This document shows positions 24,438-33,406 of a DNA stretch of 64,000 nucleotides, one piece after another. This DNA comes from Levilactobacillus humaensis (lineage in GTDB: Bacteria; Bacillota; Bacilli; Lactobacillales; Lactobacillaceae). Position 1 is the first letter of the stretch. Each line of letters begins with the position of its first letter. The stretch spans positions 1-64,000 of the forward strand of contig NZ_BROB01000009.1 of the NCBI RefSeq assembly GCF_024345185.1, read 5' to 3'. Below the pieces are notes generated by a model, which saw only the letters and a program-made list of their open reading frames with translations, searched no databases and had not been told where the DNA came from. The translations under genes were made by a program, and so were the position numbers.

Positions 24438-25199
24438 GTGACCACCAGCATTCAAGAACTGGCGCGCCTAGCCAAGGTAAGTCCACGCACCCTGCGGTAT
24501 TACGATCAGATTGGTCTGTTGCCAGCAAAACGCAATCCCCAAAACGGCTACCGCGAATACGACACTAGTGCCGTCGATCGGTTACAAATGATTCGTTATT
24601 TTCAATTGTTTGGTTTCAGTCTCAACGCCATCCAGGAACTCTTGGACCAGTCGCCCGCCCGACAAACGGCAGCTCTCGCCCAACAACGCCAACGCTTACT
24701 GGATGAACGGGAACACCTCACGACGTTGCTGACTACCCTGGACCGCACCCTAGCGGCCAGAAACGGAGGTCCGCAAATGACGGATTCAGAAAAATTCAGT
24801 GCCTTTAAACAGGAACAACTCACCACGAATGACCGTGAGTTCGGTCAGGAAGCCCGTGAGCGTTACGGCACAGCGTCGGTAGTTGCCAGTCAGCGCCAGT
24901 TTGCCGCACTCAGTGAGACGGATTATCAGGCGATGCAAGCCTGTGAACAGCGGTTGCTCACCACTCTCAAGGCCGTGGCCCAATCTGGTGACGTGGCTAG
25001 CGACCTAGCTCGCCAAGTCTTCAACGACCACAAAACCTGGTTATGTTTCACGTGGAACAATTACTCACCAGCCGCCCATCGCGGTCTGGCCGAACTTTAC
25101 CTGAGTGACGACCGCTTTGCTAGCTACTACAACGATCGGGTGGGCTTGCCCAATGCCACGGCAACCCTGGCCGCCATCATTCAACACTATGCGCAATAA
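24438..25199 (+). CDS. MerR-family regulator with TipAS ligand domain
   Basis: A 253-residue transcription factor. The N-terminal MerR winged helix has VSPRTLRYYDQIGLL and GYREYDTSAVDRLQMIRYF, followed by a dimerising coiled coil (about 75-110). The C-terminal ~130 residues match the TipAS (albicidin/thiostrepton-binding) fold, with a typical NDHKTWLCFTWNNYSPAAHRG segment. Such proteins sense peptide or thiopeptide antibiotics and activate efflux or sequestration genes. The GTG start at 24438 has AGGAGG 8 bases upstream. The promoter has a 19-bp spacer, which supports autoregulation. It is a single gene, head-on to replication, with no obvious target gene on its strand. Confidence 0.9.
   Translation: MTTSIQELARLAKVSPRTLRYYDQIGLLPAKRNPQNGYREYDTSAVDRLQMIRYFQLFGFSLNAIQELLDQSPARQTAALAQQRQRLLDEREHLTTLLTTLDRTLAARNGGPQMTDSEKFSAFKQEQLTTNDREFGQEARERYGTASVVASQRQFAALSETDYQAMQACEQRLLTTLKAVAQSGDVASDLARQVFNDHKTWLCFTWNNYSPAAHRGLAELYLSDDRFASYYNDRVGLPNATATLAAIIQHYAQ
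25044..25059. promoter_or_regulatory. parS-like site inside the MerR gene, 15/16 match
   Basis: TGTTTCACGTGGAACA differs from TGTTNCACGTGAAACA at one base. It lies within the coding sequence for the segment LCFTWNN; parS sites inside genes are normal in Firmicutes. Confidence 0.65.
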
Positions 25200-25205
25200 G
25201 GCTTT

Positions 25206-25241
25206 AAAAGGTGCTGAACCGCTGGGTTCCAACACCTTTTT
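25206..25241. terminator. Bidirectional terminator between MerR and VOC genes
   Basis: AAAAGGTGCTGAACC-gctg-GGTTCCAACACCTTTTT, between two convergent genes. Confidence 0.88.
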
Positions 25242-25249
25242 GCTGTCTC

Positions 25250-25723
25250 TTATTGGGCCGTGGGGTCTTTAATTTGACTCCAAGGCATCACGTGAAGCAT
25301 CCAGGAAATCCCATAGCGATCGGTGAATTGCCCCATCTTACCGCCCCAGAACTGCGGTTCAAAGGGCATATCCACGGTAACTGTCTGTGAGGCCACGACG
25401 CGTTGATAGAAAGCCTCAGCGGCCGCCGCACTGGCAGCGTCATCCGCATTGATATCCAAGATCAGATCAATTTGGTTGCTCGGTGTGGGTGCCCCGCGAA
25501 AGGCATCCGCACACTGTAGGCTAGTTCCCAGGACACTAAACCCGGCATGAATTGTCATCGCCTCCAAGTCAGCATCGGCCGGTAGCCCAAATTGGGTAGC
25601 CTGCTCGGCACTGGGACTGAAGCGATAAACATCCTGTGCGCCGAAGACCTCTTGGTAATACGCGAGAGCCTCCTTGGCACTGGTAAATGAAAGACTAGGA
25701 ATCAAACGAGACTGCATAACCAT
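25250..25723 (-). CDS. VOC-superfamily protein (PhnB/glyoxalase-like)
   Basis: A 157-residue protein of the PhnB-like branch of the vicinal-oxygen-chelate fold. It has two beta-alpha-beta-beta-beta modules: the first starts LIPSLSFTSAKEALAYYQEVFGA, the second ends FWGGKMGQFTDRYGISWML. The metal-binding residues usual in true glyoxalases are not clearly all present, so the reaction cannot be named; family members are often annotated as glyoxalase/bleomycin-resistance-like. The ATG at 25723 follows AAAGGA by about 5 bases; a second ATG two codons later is possible. It has a terminator on one side and an open promoter region on the other, so it is probably a single-gene unit. Confidence 0.85.
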   Translation of the reverse strand: MVMQSRLIPSLSFTSAKEALAYYQEVFGAQDVYRFSPSAEQATQFGLPADADLEAMTIHAGFSVLGTSLQCADAFRGAPTPSNQIDLILDINADDAASAAAAEAFYQRVVASQTVTVDMPFEPQFWGGKMGQFTDRYGISWMLHVMPWSQIKDPTAQ

Positions 25724-25805
25724 TCATCCTTTCCTGTTGCGGACACAACTGTGGCTCAATTGTAGCAATCTTCTCACGAATACGATAGCCTAATTTTTGG
25801 CATAA

Positions 25806-25833
25806 AAAAGCCACCCCCGCAGGGATGGCTTTT
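25806..25833 (-). terminator. Terminator after rpsR
   Basis: AAAAGCCA-cccccgcaggga-TGGCTTTT; on the minus strand the stem is followed by T, a few bases beyond the rpsR stop. Confidence 0.75.
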
Positions 25834-25838
25834 AAAAA

Positions 25839-26075
25839 CTATTCTTCACCGATAAATGGCATTAAGCCCATGATCCGTGAACGCTTGATAGCGATAGTTA
25901 ACTTCCGTTGGTTCTTGGCACTAGTGCCAGTAACCCGGCGAGGTAAGATCTTACCCCGTTCGGAGATAAACCGACGTAATAAGTCAGTATCTTTGTAATC
26001 AATGTATTCGATGTGGTTGGCTGCAATAAAGTCAACCTTACGACGGCGACGGCCGCCACGACGTTGTCCTGCCAT
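25839..26075 (-). CDS. rpsR: 30S ribosomal protein S18
   Basis: A 78-residue ribosomal protein that pairs with S6 on the 30S platform. The family core is clear: basic N-terminus with [12 protein letters not shown], then [27 protein letters not shown] and a basic helix [14 protein letters not shown]. Last gene of rpsF-ssb-rpsR, 28 bp after ssb, and followed by a terminator. Start ATG at 26075 after GGAGGGAA. Confidence 0.97.
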   Translation of the reverse strand: MAGQRRGGRRRRKVDFIAANHIEYIDYKDTDLLRRFISERGKILPRRVTGTSAKNQRKLTIAIKRSRIMGLMPFIGEE

Positions 26076-26103
26076 GAGAAATTCCCTCCTCGTTTTTTAG
26101 TGT

Positions 26104-26670
26104 TTAGAACGGTAAATCATCATCGGAAATGTCAATTGAATCCCCGGTATTCGCAAATGGGTCGCTAGCATTGCTGCCGGCGTTCTGATTTGGCGTTGTC
26201 GGTCTTGGATTCTGATTTTGAGTTGGGGCACTCGAAGTTGGGTTCCCGCTCGTAAATGGATTGGCATTTTGATTCTGATTCTGAGGAGCATTATTCACGG
26301 GTGCACCGTAGTTTTCATTTCCACCGTTGGCGTTCGCGTTACGATTGCTCGAACGTGGTTCCAAGAACGAAAAGTTCTCGACGACAACTTCAGTCACGTA
26401 AACTCGTTGACCCTGCTGATTTTCGTAGTTCCGGGTTTGGATGCGGCCTTCAATGCCACAAAGAGACCCCTTGTGCATATAGTTCGCAAAATTTTCCGCG
26501 GATTTGCGCCAAATGACACAACTAACGAAATCAGCTTCCCGCTCACCTTGCTGGTTGGTGAACCGCCGATCAACGGCCAAAGTAAATGTGGCAACAGCAG
26601 CACCGCCTTGGGTATAACGTAACTCAACATCCCGTGTCAGTCGGCCAGTAAGTACTACTCGGTTGATCAT
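26104..26670 (-). CDS. ssb: Single-stranded DNA-binding protein SSB
   Basis: A 188-residue SSB that coats single-stranded DNA in replication and repair. The OB-fold covers residues 1-105 ([19 protein letters not shown], then [14 protein letters not shown]). A low-complexity Asn/Gln/Pro-rich linker follows, ending in the acidic tip DISDDDLPF that recruits partner enzymes. It lies between rpsF and rpsR as in most Firmicutes, so it is expressed with ribosomal proteins. Confidence 0.97.
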   Translation of the reverse strand: MINRVVLTGRLTRDVELRYTQGGAAVATFTLAVDRRFTNQQGEREADFVSCVIWRKSAENFANYMHKGSLCGIEGRIQTRNYENQQGQRVYVTEVVVENFSFLEPRSSNRNANANGGNENYGAPVNNAPQNQNQNANPFTSGNPTSSAPTQNQNPRPTTPNQNAGSNASDPFANTGDSIDISDDDLPF

Positions 26671-26711
26671 TGCTGAATAACTCCTCTCAAATTTAAAAGT
26701 CTGTAGTTAAA

Positions 26712-27008
26712 TTAATCTTCGCGCTTAACGATCATATGACGTAAGATACTGCCATTGATCTTAGCTAAACGGTCGAATTCGTTTAAAGCTTCGTCATCAG
26801 AAGCGTTTACCGTGATAATGTGGTAAATACCTTCGTTAAAGCCACCGATTTCGTAAGCAAAACGACGCTTGGACCAGTCTTTTGAACCGATCACTTCTGC
26901 ACCGTTGTCCGTGATAACCTTGTCAAAGCGTTCAACCAAAGCGGTCTTTGCGCCATCGTCAAGATCTGGACGAATGATGTAGGTAATTTCGTATTTAGTA
27001 GTTTCCAT
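26712..27008 (-). CDS. rpsF: 30S ribosomal protein S6
   Basis: A 98-residue protein that forms a heterodimer with S18 on the 30S platform. Family landmarks are [13 protein letters not shown] near the start, [21 protein letters not shown] in the middle, and a C-terminal [12 protein letters not shown]. First gene of rpsF-ssb-rpsR. The start has GGAGGTG about 9 bases upstream. It is preceded by a leader that fits the S6:S18 autoregulatory RNA. Confidence 0.97.
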   Translation of the reverse strand: METTKYEITYIIRPDLDDGAKTALVERFDKVITDNGAEVIGSKDWSKRRFAYEIGGFNEGIYHIITVNASDDEALNEFDRLAKINGSILRHMIVKRED

Positions 27009-27017
27009 GAATCATTA

Positions 27018-27110
27018 CACCTCCTTATGGACTTCAGGCCCCCGCTACAATGCGGAAGCAAGGAGAGACACTAGCGTAAGCCAGATACTCACAAGCTAGT
27101 AGTATAGCAT
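27018..27110 (-). promoter_or_regulatory. Ribosomal S6:S18 leader and promoter of rpsF
   Basis: On the minus strand a TATACT-like -10 is followed by a ~90-nt leader with the hairpin TTCCGCATTGTAGCGGGGG just before the ribosome binding site. The CCGC-attgta-GCGG element and its position match the known S6:S18-binding leader, through which the S6-S18 complex represses the operon. The assignment is by pattern only. The rest of 27111-27360 shows no gene. Confidence 0.6.
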
Positions 27111-27362
27111 AAACAGAAATGTTAAGCAAATCGGGGCCGACCGATGGGTGTTGTTTACGTTACAAGGTTAATTCCGGATTTTCAGGGCCGTTATTTTAAA
27201 TCCCCGAAACTTTTTTTAAAGAAGAACTCGTCACGTCAAAATCTGGGCTCACGACCTTTCTCAGCGCCGTTGGTCGGTTGACTCCCCGGTAATCGAATTT
27301 CCTATTACCCTCTCGTCAGTAACCATTATGGCTCTCTGAATGGGTCTGCCAGCCCAACCCAC

Positions 27363-27389
27363 AAAAAAAGAACGACTCGCGCCGTTCTT
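27363..27389 (-). terminator. Terminator after the YwlG-like gene
   Basis: Minus strand AAGAACG-gcgcgagt-CGTTCTT followed by T7. Confidence 0.85.
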
Positions 27390-27398
27390 CTCACTTAA

Positions 27399-27956
27399 TT
27401 ATTTAATAGGATCGTAGTTTGCCCGTGGACCACCAACGTACTTAGGACGAGAACGTAAGGCAGTGACGTGAGCACCACCCAATTCCTTCAATGAAGGCCG
27501 TACCGGAACCTGAACGAACTTGACGTGTTGGCCAATGGCCGTGTCCCCAATATCGAGACCGGCTTGCGCCACAACGTGTTCGACTTCAACGGGATCCTTG
27601 AACTGCTTGAAGGCAGCGATTGAAGCGGCCCCGCCGGCGTGTAAGGCTGGCACAACCGTGACAATCTCAAAGTGATTCTTTTCCGCAACTTCGCGTTCAA
27701 CCACCAAGCTCCGGTTGATGTGTTCACACCCTTGTACCGCCAAGTGAATGCCCAGTGGGCGTAACTTGGCAACTAAGGTCTTGATAATGGCCATCCCCAC
27801 TGCGGGGTTGGAATCCTTACCAATGTGCCCGCCAACAACTTCGCTGGTTGAGCATCCCAGAACAAACAAATCACCTTTACGTAAGTGAGCTGCATCCAAA
27901 ACGTCAGAAACAATGACGTTCAGGTCAGCTTCAATTTTACTTGTATCTACTGCCAT
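27399..27956 (-). CDS. YwlG/TIGR01440 family protein of unknown function
   Basis: A 185-residue soluble protein of the conserved YwlG (TIGR01440, DUF436) family, found in many Firmicutes and still without a known function. Family landmarks are [33 protein letters not shown] and [11 protein letters not shown]. Two conserved Cys and two His suggest a possible metal or catalytic site, but this is inference. The ATG at 27956 has AAGGAG 9 bases upstream. It starts 13 bp after the ECF S-component gene, so it is probably co-transcribed with the vitamin salvage genes, and it has its own terminator. Confidence 0.88.
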   Translation of the reverse strand: MAVDTSKIEADLNVIVSDVLDAAHLRKGDLFVLGCSTSEVVGGHIGKDSNPAVGMAIIKTLVAKLRPLGIHLAVQGCEHINRSLVVEREVAEKNHFEIVTVVPALHAGGAASIAAFKQFKDPVEVEHVVAQAGLDIGDTAIGQHVKFVQVPVRPSLKELGGAHVTALRSRPKYVGGPRANYDPIK

Positions 27957-27969
27957 CAAATGTCACTCC

Positions 27970-28473
27970 TTAAACTAAATTAGGCTTGAATTTCACAAGA
28001 CTCTCCACGATGGAAAGTGTTACGACCATCCCAAACCCGACTTGAACGATGTTACCAAAGATCGAGGCCAATCCGGCTGCCCAACCGAAAAGTAAGGCGG
28101 TCGCAAAGTAGTACCCAACTATCATAATAACGCTTCCAACTAATAAAGGAAAAATAGTTGTTTTAATCGTTTTGTGCTCAGGGGTCAGGAAACCTACGGC
28201 GGCTCCTTGGGCCCCATGGATTACCAGTGAGAACAAGCACCACTCGGGATGACCGGACAATAAGTCAATCAGAAAGCCACTGGTTCCCCCAACGACGGCT
28301 CCCATGGGGTTCCCAAAGAGAATCGCCGTGGCGTAAATTCCTACTTCACAAAGCGTCACAAAGCCTTTGGTGGCTGGAACGGGGATGATGACCAATAACG
28401 ACATGGCCACCGTCATCGCCGTCAGCACCGCGGTTAACGTCATCTGTTTAATTGGATCCTTTGCCTTTTTCAT
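27970..28473 (-). CDS. ECF transporter S-component (HMP or pyridoxine type)
   Basis: A 167-residue integral membrane protein with about six hydrophobic segments, of the size and pattern of ECF substrate-binding subunits (EVGIYATAILFGNPMGAVVGG is typical). It would capture a vitamin precursor and use the shared EcfA-EcfA'-EcfT module encoded elsewhere. Its start overlaps the stop of the ThiD/PdxK kinase gene by 4 bp (ATGA), so the pair is translationally coupled and the substrate is likely what the kinase phosphorylates: hydroxymethylpyrimidine or a B6 vitamer. GGAGG lies before the ATG at 28473; the longer frame to 28506 lies in the kinase gene. Confidence 0.88.
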   Translation of the reverse strand: MKKAKDPIKQMTLTAVLTAMTVAMSLLVIIPVPATKGFVTLCEVGIYATAILFGNPMGAVVGGTSGFLIDLLSGHPEWCLFSLVIHGAQGAAVGFLTPEHKTIKTTIFPLLVGSVIMIVGYYFATALLFGWAAGLASIFGNIVQVGFGMVVTLSIVESLVKFKPNLV

Positions 28474-29267
28474 TTTGTTTCCTCCTGTCGGCTTGCCCCT
28501 TGCCACACGCTCCCGAGCGTCGCGCTAATTGCCACGCCATGGGTAATGCCTAACCGAACGAATGTCTTGGCCGCAGCAACCGCAGCGGGTAACGACTGCC
28601 CGTTTGCCAACTCGGCGGTAATGGCCGCTGAGAAGGTACAACCGGCACCGTCCGTGGTCTGCCGGTTAATCTTCGGTCCCGTGAACCAGTAATCCTGATC
28701 CCCAGCCCGCAGATAATCCAGAGCCACATCCCCCGCCAGGCGGCTCCCGCCCTTGATCACCACATTGGGACAACCAAAGGTCTGAATCCGCAGTGCGGCT
28801 TCACGCATCTGATCTTTAGTGGTGATTTCGGCGAGGCCGCTCAGCTGGCGCGCTTCATCCAGGTTTGGCGTTGTGACGTAACCAAGAGGCAATAAGTTAT
28901 GGGTCATTGCGTCTATGTAAGTCGTGTGTAGCTGTGTCTCGCCCTCCTTGAAGACCAGGACGGGATCGACCACCAACTTGAGCTTAGTGGCTTGTAACTT
29001 GTCGCAGACCATCGTTAATGCCGCTTGGCTACCCAAGAGCCCCGTTTTGGCAAAATGGACCGGCAGTTGACTCAAAATGGAATCCAACTGCTGCCCGATG
29101 ACGGTCGGTGGAATTTGGCTTAGATTCACTCCCGCGGGGGTGATGCTGGCCACGCTCGTCAGCGCGCTAAGCCCAAACACATTTAGCTCTTCGAATGTCT
29201 TGAGGTCGGCTTCGATACCGCCACCCGCAAGGCTATCCGAACCAGCAATGGTTAAAACATTTTCCAT
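28470..29267 (-). CDS. ThiD/PdxK-type hydroxymethylpyrimidine/pyridoxine kinase
   Basis: A 265-residue ribokinase-fold kinase. ENVLTIAGSDSLAGGGIEADLKTF is the substrate and ATP site at the N-terminus; VVDPVLV is central; TDGAGCTFSAAI is the anion hole and catalytic segment. The Cys in GAGCT is typical of the ThiD/PdxK branch, which phosphorylates hydroxymethylpyrimidine or pyridoxal. No other thiamine genes are near, and the divergent gene encodes a MocR regulator, a family often controlling B6 genes, so pyridoxine/pyridoxal kinase is the better guess. The start at 29267 has GGAGGG upstream. Confidence 0.9.
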   Translation of the reverse strand: MENVLTIAGSDSLAGGGIEADLKTFEELNVFGLSALTSVASITPAGVNLSQIPPTVIGQQLDSILSQLPVHFAKTGLLGSQAALTMVCDKLQATKLKLVVDPVLVFKEGETQLHTTYIDAMTHNLLPLGYVTTPNLDEARQLSGLAEITTKDQMREAALRIQTFGCPNVVIKGGSRLAGDVALDYLRAGDQDYWFTGPKINRQTTDGAGCTFSAAITAELANGQSLPAAVAAAKTFVRLGITHGVAISATLGSVWQGASRQEETK

Positions 29268-29319
29268 GAGCGCTCCCTCCAACACTCTCTAGTATTGCCC
29301 CTTCACGGTTGGATCACAA

Positions 29320-29376
29320 CAGCCAATTGGCTTGTTTTTAATCCAGCCAATTATTATACTGAAGGAAACCAATTGG
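29320..29376. promoter_or_regulatory. Phased repeats in the divergent MocR/kinase intergenic region
   Basis: CAGCCAATT occurs at 29320-29328 and 29344-29352 (24-bp phase), and AAACCAATT at 29366-29374. ATTATACT between the second and third resembles a -10 box for the regulator gene. MocR-family regulators bind such direct repeats between themselves and their target operon, so this is the likely operator for both directions. Confidence 0.6.
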
Positions 29377-29387
29377 AGGGATTTGCC

Positions 29388-30791
29388 ATGATTAACTGGT
29401 ATGCGGATCTACCACCCATCAAACCCAAGTACCGCGCCATTACGCAACTCATCAAGCGCCTCATCGAAGACGATAAGCTCTTGCCGGGACAACGGCTCCC
29501 GGCCGAACGAGAGCTGGCGCAGCTCTTAAAGGTCGACCGCTCCACGGTCACCCGAGCCTTCCTCGAACTGACAGCCAACGGGCTCCTAATTAAAAAGACC
29601 GGGAGTGGGACCTATGTTTCCACACTCCCCCAAATCGCCAGTCAGGCCGACAAGGTGAACTGGAACTTCTTCTTGGAAAACACGGAATCTCGCGGTGATC
29701 AGGCCTACCAACAACGCCTCTTGCAGGCCAGAGCACTGGACCACGGGACCCTGATCGACGGGGCCGCCAATGAACTCCCCATTGGTCTCATCCCCGAACT
29801 AGGGGCGTTACAGCTGGACTGGCATGGCTTTCTTCTGGCGCAAAAGCAGGAACAAGATGCCGGCTATCAGCCTTTGATTCACACGATTGGCCAAATTCAC
29901 ACCGATAAAAAGCAATTCCACCTGGCCAACCAGACCCTGATCATCGCCGGTGGGGCCCAACAATCGCTCTTGCTGGTCCTCCGAAGCCTCCTGCAGGTTG
30001 GGGATGCCGTGGCCTTCGCCCGGCCCTCTTACTTCAACTCGAGTGCCATCTTTCAAGCCACGGGGATTCACACCTATCCCGTACCCCTAACCTCAGACGG
30101 CCTGGATCTCGCGGCCCTCGAGGACGCCATCCTGAAACACCGCATTAAACTCCTCATTATGAATCCCACCTTCCAGAACCCAACTGGCAGCATCCTGACC
30201 CTGGAACAACGGCAACGCATCCTGAAGCTATGCCAAAACTACCAGATCCCCATCGTCGAGGATGACGTCTTTGGTTGGCTCGTCGCCAAGCAAGACGAGG
30301 TGCCGACCTTCAAATCTCTGGCGCCGGAGAATGTCATCTACCTGAGTTCACTCTCCAAACTCTTGGGGTCAAGCACGCGGATTGGCTGGATCGTGGCGCC
30401 CCAAGCCATCGGTCAACGCCTCCTGCAGGTCCAAAAGAAACTCGACATCGTGCCCAGCATGTTGGCCCAGGTCATGGCCAATCTGGCTCTCAACAACGCG
30501 TCATTTGAACCCGAGATTTCCAAATTAACCGCTCAGCTATCCAGTCGCCGTGATCAGGTCACCGCCATCTTCCGCGAGTGCCGGCCCGACTGGCGGTTCA
30601 CCACACCCAAGGGGGGCTTCTATCTGTGGGTCACGCAAGACGATCCTGATATCTTTAACCAGCTCCTGGCCCAGAAAATTCTGGTCAAGCCAGGCCCCAT
30701 CTACGGGACCGACAAACGATCCTTTCGGTTCAACTTTGCCGGTATTGACGCCGACAAGCAGCGTCAGTTACGGGAACGACTCAAAAAATAG
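29388..30791 (+). CDS. MocR/PdxR-family regulator (GntR HTH + aminotransferase domain)
   Basis: A 467-residue fusion. Residues ~10-80 form a GntR winged helix (LLPGQRLPAERELAQLLKVDRSTVTRAFLELTANGLLIKKTGSGTYV in full order), and ~110-467 a fold-type I PLP aminotransferase domain. The PLP site is visible: AGGAQQSLLLVL, NPTFQNPTGSIL, VEDDVFGWL and the Lys of SSLSKLLGSSTRIGW. In this family PLP or a vitamer is the signal rather than a cofactor for catalysis. It is divergent from the kinase and ECF S-component genes and probably regulates them. The start at 29388 has GGAGGG 7 bases upstream. Head-on to replication, with its own terminator. Confidence 0.92.
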   Translation: MINWYADLPPIKPKYRAITQLIKRLIEDDKLLPGQRLPAERELAQLLKVDRSTVTRAFLELTANGLLIKKTGSGTYVSTLPQIASQADKVNWNFFLENTESRGDQAYQQRLLQARALDHGTLIDGAANELPIGLIPELGALQLDWHGFLLAQKQEQDAGYQPLIHTIGQIHTDKKQFHLANQTLIIAGGAQQSLLLVLRSLLQVGDAVAFARPSYFNSSAIFQATGIHTYPVPLTSDGLDLAALEDAILKHRIKLLIMNPTFQNPTGSILTLEQRQRILKLCQNYQIPIVEDDVFGWLVAKQDEVPTFKSLAPENVIYLSSLSKLLGSSTRIGWIVAPQAIGQRLLQVQKKLDIVPSMLAQVMANLALNNASFEPEISKLTAQLSSRRDQVTAIFRECRPDWRFTTPKGGFYLWVTQDDPDIFNQLLAQKILVKPGPIYGTDKRSFRFNFAGIDADKQRQLRERLKK

Positions 30792-30795
30792 TCAT

Positions 30796-30833
30796 AAAAA
30801 AGAGGCTCACTGTCAATTTGGCAGTGAGCCTCT
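30796..30833. terminator. Bidirectional terminator between MocR gene and gyrA
   Basis: AGAGGCTCACTG-tcaatttgg-CAGTGAGCCTCT, with A-run before and T-rich sequence after. It serves both convergent genes. Confidence 0.88.
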
Positions 30834-30841
30834 CGTCTTAG

Positions 30842-33385
30842 TTAGTCTTCAGAATGGTTCGTTGGCGCGGTGGAGTCTGGTGTCGTTGCGGCATCGGCTG
30901 GCTTGTCGGGTTCCCCGGCAGGTGCGTCCGCATCCTCAGCTTCATCGTCTTCCTTAGCTACCTTGGCCATCGTCGCCACTTCGGAATCATCACCCAAACG
31001 AATCAGGTGAACCCCTAAGGTTGCCCGACCGGTCTCGGAGACATCCGCGGCGCTAAAGCGAATCATGACCCCTTTGTCAGTGATCAGCATAATATCCTCA
31101 TCACCATCAACGGTGGTCAATCCCGCTAACGGCCCGTTCTTGGCGGTGACGTTAACGGTCTTGATTCCCTTACCGCCTCGACCCTTAATTGGGTATTCTT
31201 CGGCGGCCGTTTGCTTCCCATAACCCTTTTCGGAAATGACAAACACGTGACTGTCTGGCTTCAACACGCTGGCACCGATGACGTAATCCTGGTCACGGAG
31301 ACGAATTCCCCGAACCCCGGTAGCCGAACGGCCCATCGACCGGACGTCCTTGGCCGCAAAACTAACGGCGTAACCCAGATGGGTCCCGATAATAATGTTG
31401 GCCGTGTCGTCAATGATCGACACGTCGATCAGTTCGTCATTTTCCTTCAGGTTAATGGCCTTCAGACCATTACTCCGAATGTTGGCAAACTCGTCGACCG
31501 GCGTGCGCTTAACCGTCCCCTGCACCGTGGTGAAGAACAGATCGCGTTCTTCAGCCTTCCCGGCGTTCGAAACGTTAATCACCGCCTGAACGTGTTCGTT
31601 GTTGTTGATCCCCAACAAGTTAATGACGGGAATTCCCTTGGCCGTGCGACCATACTCAGGAATTTCGTAACCCTTCATCCGGTAAACTTTCCCGGTGTTG
31701 GTGAAGAACAACAGCATGTCATGCGTCGAGGTAGCCACGAGGTGTTCGATGAAATCATCATCGTGCACACCCATGCCTTGAACCCCTTTACCCCCACGGT
31801 TTTGGGCCTTGAATTCAGACGTTGGTAAACGTTTGATATACCCATTATGTGTGAGTGAAATGATGACATCTTCTTCGGCAATCAGATCTTCATCTTCCAA
31901 GCTCAGGACTTCACCGACCATTAATTCGGTCCGACGGTCGTCCCCAAACTTGTTTTGAATCTCCAACAATTCATCATAAATAATGCTCTGTTGGCGTTCA
32001 CGGGATGCCAAGATTTCCTTGTAATCCTTGATGTTGGCCATGACGTCGTTGTATTCCTTCTCAACCTTTTCACGTTCCAGTCCGGTCAATCGAACCAACC
32101 GCATGTCCAAGATGGCTTGCGATTGTTTGTTGGAGAGACTGTAACGAGTCATCAATTCATTCTTCGCCACTTCGGCGGTCTGAGACTGTCGAATAATAGT
32201 AATAATAGCATCGATGTGGTCCAGAGCGATCCGCAACCCTTCCAGGATGTGGGCTCTGGCTTCGGCCTTCCGCAACTCAAAGGCAGTCCGCCGTTGAATA
32301 ACTTCGAGCTGGAAGTCCAGGTAATACTGCAGGATGGCCTTTAGGCCTAAGACCTTAGGCGCACCCTTAACGATCGCCAACATGTTGATCCCAAATGAGG
32401 TCTGCATCAACGTCATCTTGTAGAGGTTATTTAAGATAACCTCGGCACTGGCATCACGCCGGACGTCGATAACGATCCGCATCCCCGTCCGGTCGGTTTC
32501 ATCGTTGACATCAGTAATGCCTTCGATCCGCTTGTCACGGGCCAATTCGGCGATCCGTTCGATCAGTTTGGCTTTGTTGACCATGTATGGAATTTCCGTG
32601 GCCACAATGCGTTGCTTGCCGTTCTTTTCTTCTTCGATGTCGACCTTGGCACGCAGGGTAATGGTGCCCTTCCCGGTCTCGTAAGCCCGGCGAATGGCAG
32701 CCTTCCCCATCACGATCCCCCCGGTTGGGAAGTCGGGACCTGGTAAGGCCTCCATCAACTCAGCCAGGCTGGCATCGGGGTTCTTCATCAAGATGTGTAA
32801 GGCACTGATCACTTCCGTCAGGTTATGTGGCGGAATGTTCGTGGCCATCCCTACGGCGATCCCGGACGCCCCGTTAACCAACAGGTTAGGGAAACGTGAT
32901 GGGAGCACCACGGGTTCTCTTTCAGAACCATCGTAGTTATCTTGAAAATCAATCGTATCTTTATTAATGTCGCGCAACATTTCCATCGCGATCTTACTCA
33001 ATCGCGCTTCGGTATACCGCATGGCGGCGGCCCCGTCACCATCGACGGACCCAAAGTTCCCATGACCGTCTACTAACATGTAGCGGTATGAGAAGTCTTG
33101 TGCCATTCGTACCATGGATTCGTACACGGCGGAGTCACCATGGGGATGGTACTTCCCCAAGACATCCCCAACCATCCGGGCAGATTTCCGGAATGGCTTG
33201 TCGGGCGTAATGCCCAACTCATGCATATCGTACAGAATCCGACGGTGAACAGGCTTTAAGCCGTCCCGTACGTCAGGTAAGGCCCGTTGGACAATCACAC
33301 TCATCGCGTAATCCAAGAAGGATGTCCGCATGGTTTGTGAGAGGTCAACGTCGGTAACCCGACCTATATAGTCTTGATCAGCCAA
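30842..33385 (-). CDS. gyrA: DNA gyrase subunit A
   Basis: The 847-residue breakage-reunion subunit of gyrase, which with GyrB introduces negative supercoils. The winged-helix and tower domains hold the catalytic Tyr in [12 protein letters not shown] (about residue 123). The quinolone-determining region reads [12 protein letters not shown], keeping the wild-type Ser and Glu. The C-terminal beta-pinwheel repeats (from ~500) include the GyrA box QNRGGKGV, and the tail is acidic and Pro/Ala-rich. It follows gyrB by 21 bp. Confidence 0.98.
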   Translation of the reverse strand: MADQDYIGRVTDVDLSQTMRTSFLDYAMSVIVQRALPDVRDGLKPVHRRILYDMHELGITPDKPFRKSARMVGDVLGKYHPHGDSAVYESMVRMAQDFSYRYMLVDGHGNFGSVDGDGAAAMRYTEARLSKIAMEMLRDINKDTIDFQDNYDGSEREPVVLPSRFPNLLVNGASGIAVGMATNIPPHNLTEVISALHILMKNPDASLAELMEALPGPDFPTGGIVMGKAAIRRAYETGKGTITLRAKVDIEEEKNGKQRIVATEIPYMVNKAKLIERIAELARDKRIEGITDVNDETDRTGMRIVIDVRRDASAEVILNNLYKMTLMQTSFGINMLAIVKGAPKVLGLKAILQYYLDFQLEVIQRRTAFELRKAEARAHILEGLRIALDHIDAIITIIRQSQTAEVAKNELMTRYSLSNKQSQAILDMRLVRLTGLEREKVEKEYNDVMANIKDYKEILASRERQQSIIYDELLEIQNKFGDDRRTELMVGEVLSLEDEDLIAEEDVIISLTHNGYIKRLPTSEFKAQNRGGKGVQGMGVHDDDFIEHLVATSTHDMLLFFTNTGKVYRMKGYEIPEYGRTAKGIPVINLLGINNNEHVQAVINVSNAGKAEERDLFFTTVQGTVKRTPVDEFANIRSNGLKAINLKENDELIDVSIIDDTANIIIGTHLGYAVSFAAKDVRSMGRSATGVRGIRLRDQDYVIGASVLKPDSHVFVISEKGYGKQTAAEEYPIKGRGGKGIKTVNVTAKNGPLAGLTTVDGDEDIMLITDKGVMIRFSAADVSETGRATLGVHLIRLGDDSEVATMAKVAKEDDEAEDADAPAGEPDKPADAATTPDSTAPTNHSED

Positions 33386-33406
33386 ATCTTTACCCTCCGT
33401 TCTTCA

